Shown here in pieces: positions 17,113 through 25,277 of a stretch of DNA of 47,716 nt. Positions within the stretch are counted from its first letter, which is position 1. Every line of letters begins with the position of its first letter. A program made the position numbers and the translations under genes. This DNA comes from Deltaproteobacteria bacterium. GTDB taxonomy: Bacteria; Desulfobacterota; Desulfobacteria; Desulfobacterales; B30-G6. The stretch spans positions 1-47,716 of the forward strand of contig JAJDNW010000118.1 in NCBI GenBank assembly GCA_022340465.1, in the 5' to 3' direction. The notes under the pieces were generated by a model that made no database searches, was not told where the DNA came from, and worked only from the letters and a program-made list of their open reading frames with translations.

Positions 17113-17964
17113 TCATGCTTCCACAAACCCGTGTTCGGTCAGAAAGTCCATGATGCCCTCTACTAGTTCTTCGGGTTCTCCTTGCAGCATGCGGCCCTTT
17201 TTCTCTATTTTGCTGCCGGTCAAAAGCTGCTGGACGCGTTCGATGGTCGGCAAGCTGCTGTCCGGTGCCACTGTCTGCTTGGGCCGGGGACGAGGCGGCA
17301 TGGTCTGCAAACTAGAAACCATGGCGTCGGTACATTCAATCGGGCCGGCAACCGATTGGATGGTTGCCGCGGCGGCCTTTTCAAGGTCAGTATGACGTGG
17401 AACACGATAGGTGTACAGCCCCATGTCCGCACTTAAAACAGCCGGTAGCGGGCAACTGACCCTCTCACGCACGCCTCTGCCACAGCTGCGGGTGGCCTCG
17501 ATCCGATCTTCGTCGCTGAAATATTCGAGATCCACGATTGCGGAAACAAAGGGGCGGTTCAGGTGGCCGGCAATGAGGGCGCCCACCAGGCCGTTTTGGC
17601 GATCCATGGACTCCTTGCCACATAGAATCAGGTCCGCGCCCAGCTGCCTGGCAACAGATGCCAGCTGTTTTGATTTTCCATAGGGGTCCAGAGGGAGATC
17701 CGTGTCAATGTGATGGAGGGCATCTGCCCCCAGGGCAAGACAGCGCCGCAGTTCGTCTTCGGCAATCATAGCCCCCAGCGTCAACAGGATTATCCTGGTT
17801 CCAGGAATATTCTCCTTGATCCTCAGCGCCGCTTCCAAGGCAGCCTCGTCATAGGGGTTGACGCGGACAATACGATCCAGTGGGGTTAGAAAATGATGCT
17901 CCGGGTCCATACCGCTCCGGGCATAGACCTGCTCGATCTGTTTGATGCATACGACTATTTTCAT
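17113..17964 (-). CDS. etfB: electron transfer flavoprotein beta subunit
   Basis: 283 aa from ATG 17964 (MKIVVCIKQIE), 5 nt after the stop of the preceding gene; five further in-frame residues upstream are unlikely. The ETF beta signatures are DRIVRVNPYDEAALEAAL (about 30-48), GADLILCGKESMDRQNGLVGALIAGHL (about 113-140) and an AMP-binding ETF fold. It forms the heterodimer with EtfA (20640-21656) and carries electrons from flavin dehydrogenases to the membrane oxidoreductase encoded just upstream. The etfA and etfB genes are unusually separated by the cytochrome and membrane Fe-S genes, which suggests these four products form one electron-transfer unit. Confidence 0.92.
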   Translation of the reverse strand: MKIVVCIKQIEQVYARSGMDPEHHFLTPLDRIVRVNPYDEAALEAALRIKENIPGTRIILLTLGAMIAEDELRRCLALGADALHHIDTDLPLDPYGKSKQLASVARQLGADLILCGKESMDRQNGLVGALIAGHLNRPFVSAIVDLEYFSDEDRIEATRSCGRGVRERVSCPLPAVLSADMGLYTYRVPRHTDLEKAAAATIQSVAGPIECTDAMVSSLQTMPPRPRPKQTVAPDSSLPTIERVQQLLTGSKIEKKGRMLQGEPEELVEGIMDFLTEHGFVEA

Positions 17965-17969
17965 TTTCT

Positions 17970-19874
17970 CTACCCCCAAACTGTTTCACGCTGCATGGAT
18001 GCCGCCACAATTTCTACAATATCCTTGACCTTGGGAAGGGTGTCCCTTCCCAGTCCACCAACCCCGTCTTCCAGCATGGTCAAGCAGTAGGGACATGCCG
18101 TGGCCACCACATCAGGTTCGGCGTCACAAATCTCCCGGGCACGCAATTGGTTGATGCGCTGCCCCTCGGTTTCGTGCAGCCACATCTGGCCGCCGCCACC
18201 GCCGCAACAGAAGCCGTTTTCTCGGCTGCGTTCAAGCTCCCTGACAGTCAGCCCGGGAACCGATCGGCTGATTTCCCGCAAGGGCTCGAACACCTTGTTC
18301 ACCCGGCCCAGATAGCAGGGATCGTGAATGGACAGGTAACCAGCTTGCGGGTATTTTATCTGGATGCGGCCCTCACGGATAAGCCCGGCTATCAGTTCGC
18401 TGCTGTGCAGCACCGTGTACAAACCGTCCAGCTGGGGATACTCATTTTTCAAACTGTGCAGACAGTGAGGACAAAGGGTAACCAGTTTGTTGAACGCATG
18501 GGCCTTTAACTGCTGAATATTCTGAGAAGCCAGCTGTCTGAAAAGGGTTTCATCCCCCAGTCGGCGGGCCGGGTCGCCGCAACAAAGTTCTCCATGCCCA
18601 AGAATGGCAAATTCAACTCCAGCGGTCTTGAGAATTTCGACCAGGTCACGACTGACCTCCCGGTACCTGGGGTGATAGGCGCCGGCACAGCCCACCCAGA
18701 TCAGAATTTCGGTGGTTTGCTTGTCCCTGCCGATAACGGGTACCCCGCAGTTGAGGGTCCAGTCGGTCCTCAAGGCAGACCCCTTACCGTATGTGTCGCC
18801 GAACAGCTGCAGGTCCCGTATCATCGGACGCGCTTCCGCGGGCAGCGCTCCTTTGCCCATGACCCGCTGGCGTCTGAATTCGATGACCTTGTCGGCGGGA
18901 GCGGTCATCACAGGGCAGGCGGCCACGCAGGCCATGCAGGTGGTGCAGGCCCACAGGTCCCGATCGTCGACCACGTCCTGCACCGGCAGGGGATCGCCGA
19001 ACCTTTCCCTTTCGGCGGCGCCCAGCAATTGCTGCACGACCCTTCGGGGCGACAGAGCCTTTTCCGACAGGGAGGCCGGACAACGCTCCACGCAACGGCC
19101 GCAGGACACACAGGCCTCGGCTTCCAGCAACTGCTTCCATGAAAAATCGCCGACAACACCGACAAAAGGCCGGCTATCGTTCCGGGGCCGGGCCGTGAAC
19201 CCTTCCAGGGGATCGTCGTCGCGATGATACACATTCAACGACGCGGCAACAATGTGACGCATGAAGGTATACGGCATAACCGCCACAAACACCAATACCA
19301 GAAAGAAATGGACACGGATGCTCAGCTGCAGCATCAACGGTGATTCCGGGAGTATTCGTGACACGATAAAACCGACGGGTGCCTGCCAGGCAAAAGCCAC
19401 GGGAATTATTTTAAGGCGCAGACCTTCGGCCAGAAAGCCGGTCAGGGTAATACCCATGACCAGCAATGCCGGCAGAACTATCCGCCGGGGTAGGATGCCG
19501 TCCAGGGAACTCCCCCTGGTTTTTCCGCAGCGGATGAAGAAGTACAACATGCCCATAAGCAGCAACAGGCCGGACACGTCCAGCAAAAAGGAAATGGTGC
19601 CGGAGAGCGCCAGGGGCAGCTTGAATTCAAACTGAGCCGCCAGGACCACAACGATAAAGACGATAAAAGACCAGAACAGAAACAAGTGAGCTATACCGGC
19701 CGGCTGCCTTTTCAATACAGCCCGATGAGATATCAGATATCCCAACAGATGCCTCAGGCTTCCTTTGGGCTTCTCTGCCCTCCCATTCATCCATATGGCC
19801 CGCCTCCGTGAAAAACCGACGGTTATGATCAGAAGCGCGGAAACGACCAGGAATACGTCCAGAGATGTAAACAC
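17970..19874 (-). CDS. membrane Fe-S oxidoreductase (ETF:quinone-type, DUF224/EMO-like)
   Basis: About 634 aa from GTG 19874 (VFTSLDVFLVVSALL), chosen because the previous gene ends at 19879. The N-terminal half has five or six membrane helices like NarI/HdrE cytochrome b. A double ferredoxin follows (CVSCGRCVERCP at about 257 and CTTCMACVAACP at about 305), then two CCG domains (GCAGAYHPR... CCGDP ... CPHC and DPCYLGR ... CCGGGGGQMW ... CPYC) that bind non-cubane Fe-S clusters. This matches the ETF:(methyl)menaquinone oxidoreductases of syntrophs and sulfate reducers. It probably accepts electrons from EtfAB and reduces menaquinone or passes them to the cytochrome c encoded by the preceding gene. 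Confidence 0.85.
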   Translation of the reverse strand: MFTSLDVFLVVSALLIITVGFSRRRAIWMNGRAEKPKGSLRHLLGYLISHRAVLKRQPAGIAHLFLFWSFIVFIVVVLAAQFEFKLPLALSGTISFLLDVSGLLLLMGMLYFFIRCGKTRGSSLDGILPRRIVLPALLVMGITLTGFLAEGLRLKIIPVAFAWQAPVGFIVSRILPESPLMLQLSIRVHFFLVLVFVAVMPYTFMRHIVAASLNVYHRDDDPLEGFTARPRNDSRPFVGVVGDFSWKQLLEAEACVSCGRCVERCPASLSEKALSPRRVVQQLLGAAERERFGDPLPVQDVVDDRDLWACTTCMACVAACPVMTAPADKVIEFRRQRVMGKGALPAEARPMIRDLQLFGDTYGKGSALRTDWTLNCGVPVIGRDKQTTEILIWVGCAGAYHPRYREVSRDLVEILKTAGVEFAILGHGELCCGDPARRLGDETLFRQLASQNIQQLKAHAFNKLVTLCPHCLHSLKNEYPQLDGLYTVLHSSELIAGLIREGRIQIKYPQAGYLSIHDPCYLGRVNKVFEPLREISRSVPGLTVRELERSRENGFCCGGGGGQMWLHETEGQRINQLRAREICDAEPDVVATACPYCLTMLEDGVGGLGRDTLPKVKDIVEIVAASMQRETVWG

Positions 19875-19878
19875 AGCC

Positions 19879-20643
19879 CTATTCCTTCCTCTTCGATACG
19901 CGTGAAAAACGACGAACCAGCCAGCGAAATCCACCGATAACCAATACCAACAGGGACAGCTGATAGCCTACGGCCGCAACCGTAACACCCGGTTGCTTAT
20001 CCCACCTGACCTCCGGGTGCATGACACCCCACAGCTTGTTTTTCCCGTCTTTATCCAGGTGACAGGTGTGGCATTTCTGGTCGTTCAAGGGATCGGTTTC
20101 ACCGTGGGCGGCCCTTCCCTGGTGGCATCCCAGACAATTATCCATGTCGTAAACCTGTGAAAAATCCTGTTTGGGGTGCGACGCAACCCGGATCGAGGGT
20201 AACCAGGCCATGTATCCGCTTGAACCGCTTTGAACGGGATGACAGGACCGACAGGTTTGCCTCAACCTGTCCGGATGCACGGATGAGCGCGGGTTCTTCG
20301 GTGAAAGGATACCGTGCCGGGTATGGCAGCTGAAGCACTTTGGGCGGCCCTGCGTCGCTCCCGCCCCGTGCTGATTGAACTTGTCATGACAGGCGGCACA
20401 ATCCACCGCCCCGGATCCCTGTGTCTCCTGGTGGTCCTCGTCCAACACGTTGGTGTGGCACCCCTGGCAGGAACCCTCTTTCCCGTGAACCGAGCGCTTG
20501 AACTGCTCCATTGACATTTTGAGCAGGGATTCCTGGCTGTCTCCGCCATGACACCTTATGCAATCCTCGTCCGTGTAGGCGCCTGCTCCTACTACCGGGA
20601 GTAAAAACAAAACCAGCAGGATGTACATGATGCGGATTTTCAT
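19879..20643 (-). CDS. periplasmic multihaem cytochrome c (7 CxxCH), membrane-anchored
   Basis: A 254-aa protein. The signal peptide (about 1-22) is followed by seven haem c motifs: CIRCH, CQGCH, CAACH, CFSCH, CRSCH, CLGCH and CHTCH. Extra His residues (HGKEGS, HDKF, HPKQDF) could act as distal ligands. A C-terminal helix (VTVAAVGYQLSLLVLVIGGFRWLV) and a basic tail anchor it in the inner membrane. It overlaps the end of etfA by 4 nt and is followed immediately by the EMO-like gene. It is likely the periplasmic exit or entry point for electrons of this locus. I do not assign it to a named cytochrome family. Confidence 0.88.
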   Translation of the reverse strand: MKIRIMYILLVLFLLPVVGAGAYTDEDCIRCHGGDSQESLLKMSMEQFKRSVHGKEGSCQGCHTNVLDEDHQETQGSGAVDCAACHDKFNQHGAGATQGRPKCFSCHTRHGILSPKNPRSSVHPDRLRQTCRSCHPVQSGSSGYMAWLPSIRVASHPKQDFSQVYDMDNCLGCHQGRAAHGETDPLNDQKCHTCHLDKDGKNKLWGVMHPEVRWDKQPGVTVAAVGYQLSLLVLVIGGFRWLVRRFSRVSKRKE

Positions 20644-21656
20644 TTCTTTTCACCTGCAACCTTTTCCGCTTTAAGACGCTCGATAAGAAGCGGCAGGACC
20701 TGATGCAGGTCCCCAACGACACCGAGGTCGGCAAATCTGAAAATTCTGGCTTTGGGATCAATGTTGATGGCAATGACCTTGCGCGATTTCTCCATGCCGG
20801 CGGTGTACTCGTTAGCGCCTGAAATGCCGGAGTTGATGATCAACTGCGGTGTGACGGCCTTGCCGGTCTGACCGATCTGGCGCTCGTAGGCCAGGGTCTG
20901 CCAGTCTACCACCGGGCGGGTGCCGGCCACGGAACCGCCGATCGCGGCCGCCAGTTCGTGGATGATTTCAAAACGCTTGTCCTTGCCCACACCGCGGCCC
21001 CCGGCCACGACAATGTCGGCTTCCCCGATGTCCAGGTTCTCCGGCGAGGCTTCAATGACCGCAACAACGTCCGTCTTCAGATTGCAACCTGACATATCCG
21101 GTACGGCCTTGACGATCACCTCTGCGGTTTTTTCGCTTGCCTGCTCCGGTGTGTTGAGAACCGACGGCAGGAGAGTGACCAGGTAAGGCGGAGGGCCGTC
21201 AAAACACACCTTTTCGCTCAGGTGGCCGTTAGCAATCGGTCGGGTTACCGTTACCGCCCCCTTGTCATCCAGTTTCAAATCTATGGCCCGAGTCACCGCG
21301 CAACCGCCATTCAATCCAGCCAGCCGGGGCGCCATGTCCGCCGTTTGATCCGTGTGGGCCATCAGAAACAAGTAAGGAATCTCCTTTCCCATGAACGCGC
21401 TTAGAATTCCGGCAAAATATTCACCATTGAAGCGTTCCGCCTGGCTGTTTTTAAAATGAAGTACACGGCTCACACCGTACCGCCCGAGTTCCTCCAGGGG
21501 ATCCTCAAAGCCGTTGCCCACGGCAATGGCCGTGATATCACCCTCCCCGGCAATTTCAGAAATAAGTCGAACGGCTTCGGACACCAGCCCCAGGGTTTCA
21601 TCCTCGATGATTCCCTCCCGTTGGTGTACCCATATCCAAATGTTCGTTTTTTTCAT
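20640..21656 (-). CDS. etfA: electron transfer flavoprotein alpha subunit
   Basis: 338 aa from ATG 21656 (MKKTNIWIWVHQ, site AAGG upstream); the 12 residues upstream of it are not conserved-looking. The C-terminal FAD-binding domain shows VVAGGRGVGK, GTRPVVDWQTLAYERQIGQTGK (RP..D...Y..QIGQTG), NSGISGANEYTAGM, then AINIDPKARIFRFADLGVVGDL, all diagnostic of EtfA. The usual SGAIQH is SGANEY here, a variation near the flavin. It pairs with EtfB at 17113-17964 and probably takes electrons from the two FadH/OYE-like proteins or the CCG-domain protein encoded just upstream. Confidence 0.92.
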   Translation of the reverse strand: MKKTNIWIWVHQREGIIEDETLGLVSEAVRLISEIAGEGDITAIAVGNGFEDPLEELGRYGVSRVLHFKNSQAERFNGEYFAGILSAFMGKEIPYLFLMAHTDQTADMAPRLAGLNGGCAVTRAIDLKLDDKGAVTVTRPIANGHLSEKVCFDGPPPYLVTLLPSVLNTPEQASEKTAEVIVKAVPDMSGCNLKTDVVAVIEASPENLDIGEADIVVAGGRGVGKDKRFEIIHELAAAIGGSVAGTRPVVDWQTLAYERQIGQTGKAVTPQLIINSGISGANEYTAGMEKSRKVIAINIDPKARIFRFADLGVVGDLHQVLPLLIERLKAEKVAGEKK

Positions 21657-21758
21657 ACCAAGCCTTGATAAACATGACCCACAAAGGCACAAAGATCACA
21701 AAGTATTTTCTAAATTAGATATTTCTTTCACCCGTCCTGCCTGTCTTGATTGTTGAAT

Positions 21759-23141
21759 TTAACCCAATCCGCCCTGACGGTCATACGCTTCCCGGATGAT
21801 CTCGATGGGATGCTTAATCCGGTAAAGCGTCAACTGTTGAAACTGCAGCCGGCAGCTCAGGCACTCCGTGGTGATCAGCTGCGGATCGCGCTTTTTGATC
21901 GTCGACATCAGGCGCCCTGCTATTTTGATGGAGTTCTGATGGAATTTCTTTTTGAACCCCATGATGCCGGCATTACCGCAGCAGTAGTTACCGTTTATGA
22001 CATCCATCCTGAATCCCGGGATTAGGTCCAAAAGGGGCCCATATGTGCTTTCCATACACTGTTCCCGCACATGGCAGGGCGGATAATAGACCGCCGCCAT
22101 TTCGCAAGATTCGAAGGCCGTGTCCAGATCGCCCACCCGGTGCAGCTTCAGCAAATATTCGCCGGCATCATAGGTGCTCCTTGAAATCTTGAGCCGTTTG
22201 TCGGGATCGATACCTGCAAAATAACCGTTCCTGTCGGGCATGTGCTCGACGTATTTCCTGGCAACCTGCAGAATGCCGCCCGCCTGCGGGAGACTGTAAG
22301 CCAGCATGCTTCCTTGAGCGGGCCATTCGACAAAGTCTCCGTCGGTTTCATCCAGAAGCCTGCGCAGCTTGTGTTCCTCGGCGCCAGCCTTAACCACCAC
22401 TTTCAGCATGTAGGCGCACGTGGGGCAGGAGCAAAGGATGTCATACCCCTGGTCGACGATTGCGGTCCATTTTTCAATATTCTCCCGGACCAGGGCCTCC
22501 GTTTTCCGGCGGTCGCCCTCCAAGAGTGTGGGCATGCCGCAGCAGCGCTGCTCGGGTACCAGCACTTCGACACCGTTTTTCTGCAGCACTTCCACCGTGG
22601 CCTGAGCCACCTCCGGAAAAAGATACCGGGCCGTGCAGCCTGCAAAATAGGCCACTTTGCGTTCAGCCGCCGTAGAAGGTGCCCCGTGATCGCGCCACCA
22701 TCTGTCGAAGCTTTGCTGTGGGAACCGCGGGAATTGGCGTTCGCGATGAATTCCTAAAAACCACTGTACGATGCCGCGGGTCGTATGCTGCTGCAGCAGC
22801 GCATTGGTCATGCCCGGAAAGGCACCGCCCAGTTTGCCGATACGCTCGACGCTTTCGATCATGCGGACATTGAATCGCAGGCCGTGCCGCTCCGCATGTT
22901 CCGTTTTGAAATCCAGAATCGCGGAACGGATGTCTCGGCAGGGGCATATGCCGCACAGGTTGCACAGGTCGGCCACGGCGGCGAGCTCCCGGGTGTCCAT
23001 TTTCCCACCCGCATACCGCTCCTCCTCCGCCAGGCTGAAAATCATCGGGAAGACGAGGCAGGCGTTGTCCACCAGCTCACGGCAGGCCCCGCACCGGAGG
23101 CACTTGGCGATTTCATCCCAAAATCGATCTTCAGCTGTCAT
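21759..23141 (-). CDS. ferredoxin/CCG-domain Fe-S oxidoreductase (GlpC/HdrD-like)
   Basis: A 460-aa soluble protein. The N-terminus has a Cys cluster region (CLRCGACRELVDNAC at about 14-28 and CNLCGICPC at about 60-68) for one or two [4Fe-4S] clusters. Two CCG domains follow: FAGCTARYLFPE ... RCCGMP ... CSCPTC, and YPPCHVREQC ... YCCGNAG ... CLSC, which bind heterodisulfide-reductase-type Fe-S clusters. It lacks membrane helices and is therefore a cytoplasmic partner. Its place between the OYE-type flavoenzymes and etfA suggests that it relays electrons between them, or takes part in flavin-based bifurcation; the latter is a hypothesis. Confidence 0.85.
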   Translation of the reverse strand: MTAEDRFWDEIAKCLRCGACRELVDNACLVFPMIFSLAEEERYAGGKMDTRELAAVADLCNLCGICPCRDIRSAILDFKTEHAERHGLRFNVRMIESVERIGKLGGAFPGMTNALLQQHTTRGIVQWFLGIHRERQFPRFPQQSFDRWWRDHGAPSTAAERKVAYFAGCTARYLFPEVAQATVEVLQKNGVEVLVPEQRCCGMPTLLEGDRRKTEALVRENIEKWTAIVDQGYDILCSCPTCAYMLKVVVKAGAEEHKLRRLLDETDGDFVEWPAQGSMLAYSLPQAGGILQVARKYVEHMPDRNGYFAGIDPDKRLKISRSTYDAGEYLLKLHRVGDLDTAFESCEMAAVYYPPCHVREQCMESTYGPLLDLIPGFRMDVINGNYCCGNAGIMGFKKKFHQNSIKIAGRLMSTIKKRDPQLITTECLSCRLQFQQLTLYRIKHPIEIIREAYDRQGGLG

Positions 23142-23148
23142 AATCTCT

Positions 23149-23295
23149 CACAGAGCCCACAGAGCTACAGAGAATAACAACGTGTTCCAGTTTGTAATAA
23201 TATGCGCTTTGATTGCCTCATCCGGGCTTCGATAATTATTGTAACTTTCATTTGCCCCTAAGAACAAATTTCTCTGTGTTCTCCGTGAACTCGAG
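23149..23295. repeat. imperfect inverted repeat in operon gap
   Basis: CTCACAGAGCCCACAGAGCT... at 23149-23176 and TTCTCTGTGTTCTCCGTGAA... at 23269-23294 are imperfect inverted copies flanking about 90 bp with no gene. The CACAGAG/CTCTGTG wording is typical of short dispersed intergenic repeats. It lies in a gap of about 180 bp inside an otherwise compact operon. Confidence 0.45.
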
Positions 23296-23318
23296 CATCA
23301 GCGGGCGAGAGGTCCCAT

Positions 23319-25277
23319 TCACAGCAGTCGACCGACACGATGGCCGTCGCCAATGGCCGCATCCGTCAAACGGGGGGCCACACAGTCACCGATTCTGTAA
23401 ACCGCTTCCAACTTGTTCTTGAGCTCAAAATAAAGGGCGTCCTCGGCGACATTGCCCGCCGCCAGGACTACCGTGTCATAGCCTTCAAAATCGATCATTT
23501 CGTTGGAGTAGACATTCAAGCCTTTCACCAGCTTTTTCTGTATTTCCAGCACGGCTATGTCGGGCGTATAGGTCACCCCTTTCAAAGCCAGACGCCGGCG
23601 CGCCAAAAAAAGGTCCTGCAGCGGCCCCAGGGCGGATCCCGGAAAAAGGGCCGGTGTCAACACGTGGACCGTCTTTCCCTGGTCGGCCAACAGTTCGGCC
23701 GTTCCGGTTCCATGATGGTGGCCATTCAGATCAATGAACAGGACCTTTGGGCCGGTTTCCACCTCTCCGCTCAAGACCTGCCAAGTGTTGACCACATCGG
23801 GTGGCCCGTAATCGCCCGGAAAAGGATTCTCCCTGGGACGGGATCCCGTGGCCACGACAACCGCATCGGGCGCTTCTGCCAGTATAGCGTCAACGGTCGC
23901 CGTGGTTTCCAATCGCGGCTCGATATCCAATTTTTCCACCTGGCCGATAAGCCAGCGCGTAACCCCCTGGATCTCCTGCCGGCCGGCAACCCTGGCGGCC
24001 AGGCGGTTCTGCCCGCCCACCTCGCTTTCCTTTTCGAACACCACCACCCGGTGCTTCCTGAGGGCTGCCACCCGGGCAGCTTCCAGGCCTGCCGGCCCGG
24101 CCCCGATCACCACCACCTTTTTGGAAATGTCCGCCGGGGTCATGGTACCTTGACCGAGCGCTTTTTCATTCCCCGTGACCGGCGTTTGCATGCAACCGAT
24201 GGTGTAGCCCATACCCATGCGGCCGATACAGCCCTGGTTGCAGGCGATGCACTGACGGACATCGTCCGGCCTTCCCGCGCGGGCCTTGTTGGGTAGATCG
24301 GGGTCGGCGATCAGCGCCCGCACCATGTTGACCATGTCGCCCTTTCCTTGCTCCAGAATTTTTTCGGCCAGATGGGGATCGTTGATGCGGTTGGTCGCAT
24401 ACACGGGCAGGCTCACCACAGAACGAATCCCTGCCGACAGGGGTGCCGCGTAGGCCAGCGGTGTGTGCATGGACCCTTCCACCAGGAAGAGGTTGTGGAA
24501 GGTTCCCAGGCTGATGTCGAAAAAGTCGATATTGCCGTCCTGCTCCATTCTCTTGGCGATGCGCTTGGCTTCTTCGTGGGTGATGCCGCCGTCCGGGTGC
24601 ATCTCGTCGGCATTCAGGCGTACGCCCACGGCAAGGTTTTGGCCGACGGCTTCCCGCACGGCATGGATCACTTCCAGAGAAAAACGCATGCGATTGTTAA
24701 AACTACGGCCATACTCGTCGTTGCGATGGTTGGTAGCCGGCGACAGGAATTGACGAATCAGTGAACTGTGGCCCAGCTGGAGTTCGATGCCGTCGAAGCC
24801 GCCTTCTTTCACGTGCCGCGCGCTCAAGGCGAAATAATCGATGCACTCCCGAATGTCATCGAGGGTCATGGTCTTGGACGTCTCTCTAAAAAGGGGGTCT
24901 TTCCCCGGCGAAGGCCCCCACACCGGCAGGCGGGATATCTTACCGTCGGCCTGCATACCGTTGTGGTTCAACTGGGCGAATATGCGCGTGTCATACCGGT
25001 GAATGGTATCGGTAAGCTTTTGAAACCCCGGGATCACATCCGGCTCAAAGGCATCCACCAGTTTGTCATAGGCCAGGTCCGACGGATGGACGGTCAGCTC
25101 CTCTGTGGTGATCAAACCGCACCCGCCCCTGGCCCGTGCCTCGTAGTAATAAATGTGGTTCTCGCTGATCCGGTGATTTTCGGAAAGATTGGTCAGATGA
25201 GCGGCAAAATTGATCCGGTTGGGCACCACGACCGGCCCGATCTTCAAGGGTGAAAACAGGTAGTTGAAATCACTCAC
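23319..25277 (-). CDS. mycofactocin-associated FadH/OYE-type NADH:flavin oxidoreductase (copy with intact Fe-S motif)
   Basis: A 652-aa protein started by GTG overlapping the TGA of the preceding gene. The N-terminal OYE barrel (about 1-330, LFSPLKIGPVVVPNRI, FAQLNHNG, GFDGIELQLGHSSLIRQFLSP) binds FMN. The Fe-S motif is CIACNQGC-x11-C (about 340-360). The C-terminal half has FAD and NAD(P) Rossmann motifs (KVVVIGAGPAGLEAARVAA and a second). This is the 2,4-dienoyl-CoA reductase/trimethylamine dehydrogenase layout. Two such proteins are known companions of mycofactocin loci. It may reoxidise the mycofactocin carrier and hand electrons to NAD or ETF. Confidence 0.85.
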   Translation of the reverse strand: MSDFNYLFSPLKIGPVVVPNRINFAAHLTNLSENHRISENHIYYYEARARGGCGLITTEELTVHPSDLAYDKLVDAFEPDVIPGFQKLTDTIHRYDTRIFAQLNHNGMQADGKISRLPVWGPSPGKDPLFRETSKTMTLDDIRECIDYFALSARHVKEGGFDGIELQLGHSSLIRQFLSPATNHRNDEYGRSFNNRMRFSLEVIHAVREAVGQNLAVGVRLNADEMHPDGGITHEEAKRIAKRMEQDGNIDFFDISLGTFHNLFLVEGSMHTPLAYAAPLSAGIRSVVSLPVYATNRINDPHLAEKILEQGKGDMVNMVRALIADPDLPNKARAGRPDDVRQCIACNQGCIGRMGMGYTIGCMQTPVTGNEKALGQGTMTPADISKKVVVIGAGPAGLEAARVAALRKHRVVVFEKESEVGGQNRLAARVAGRQEIQGVTRWLIGQVEKLDIEPRLETTATVDAILAEAPDAVVVATGSRPRENPFPGDYGPPDVVNTWQVLSGEVETGPKVLFIDLNGHHHGTGTAELLADQGKTVHVLTPALFPGSALGPLQDLFLARRRLALKGVTYTPDIAVLEIQKKLVKGLNVYSNEMIDFEGYDTVVLAAGNVAEDALYFELKNKLEAVYRIGDCVAPRLTDAAIGDGHRVGRLL

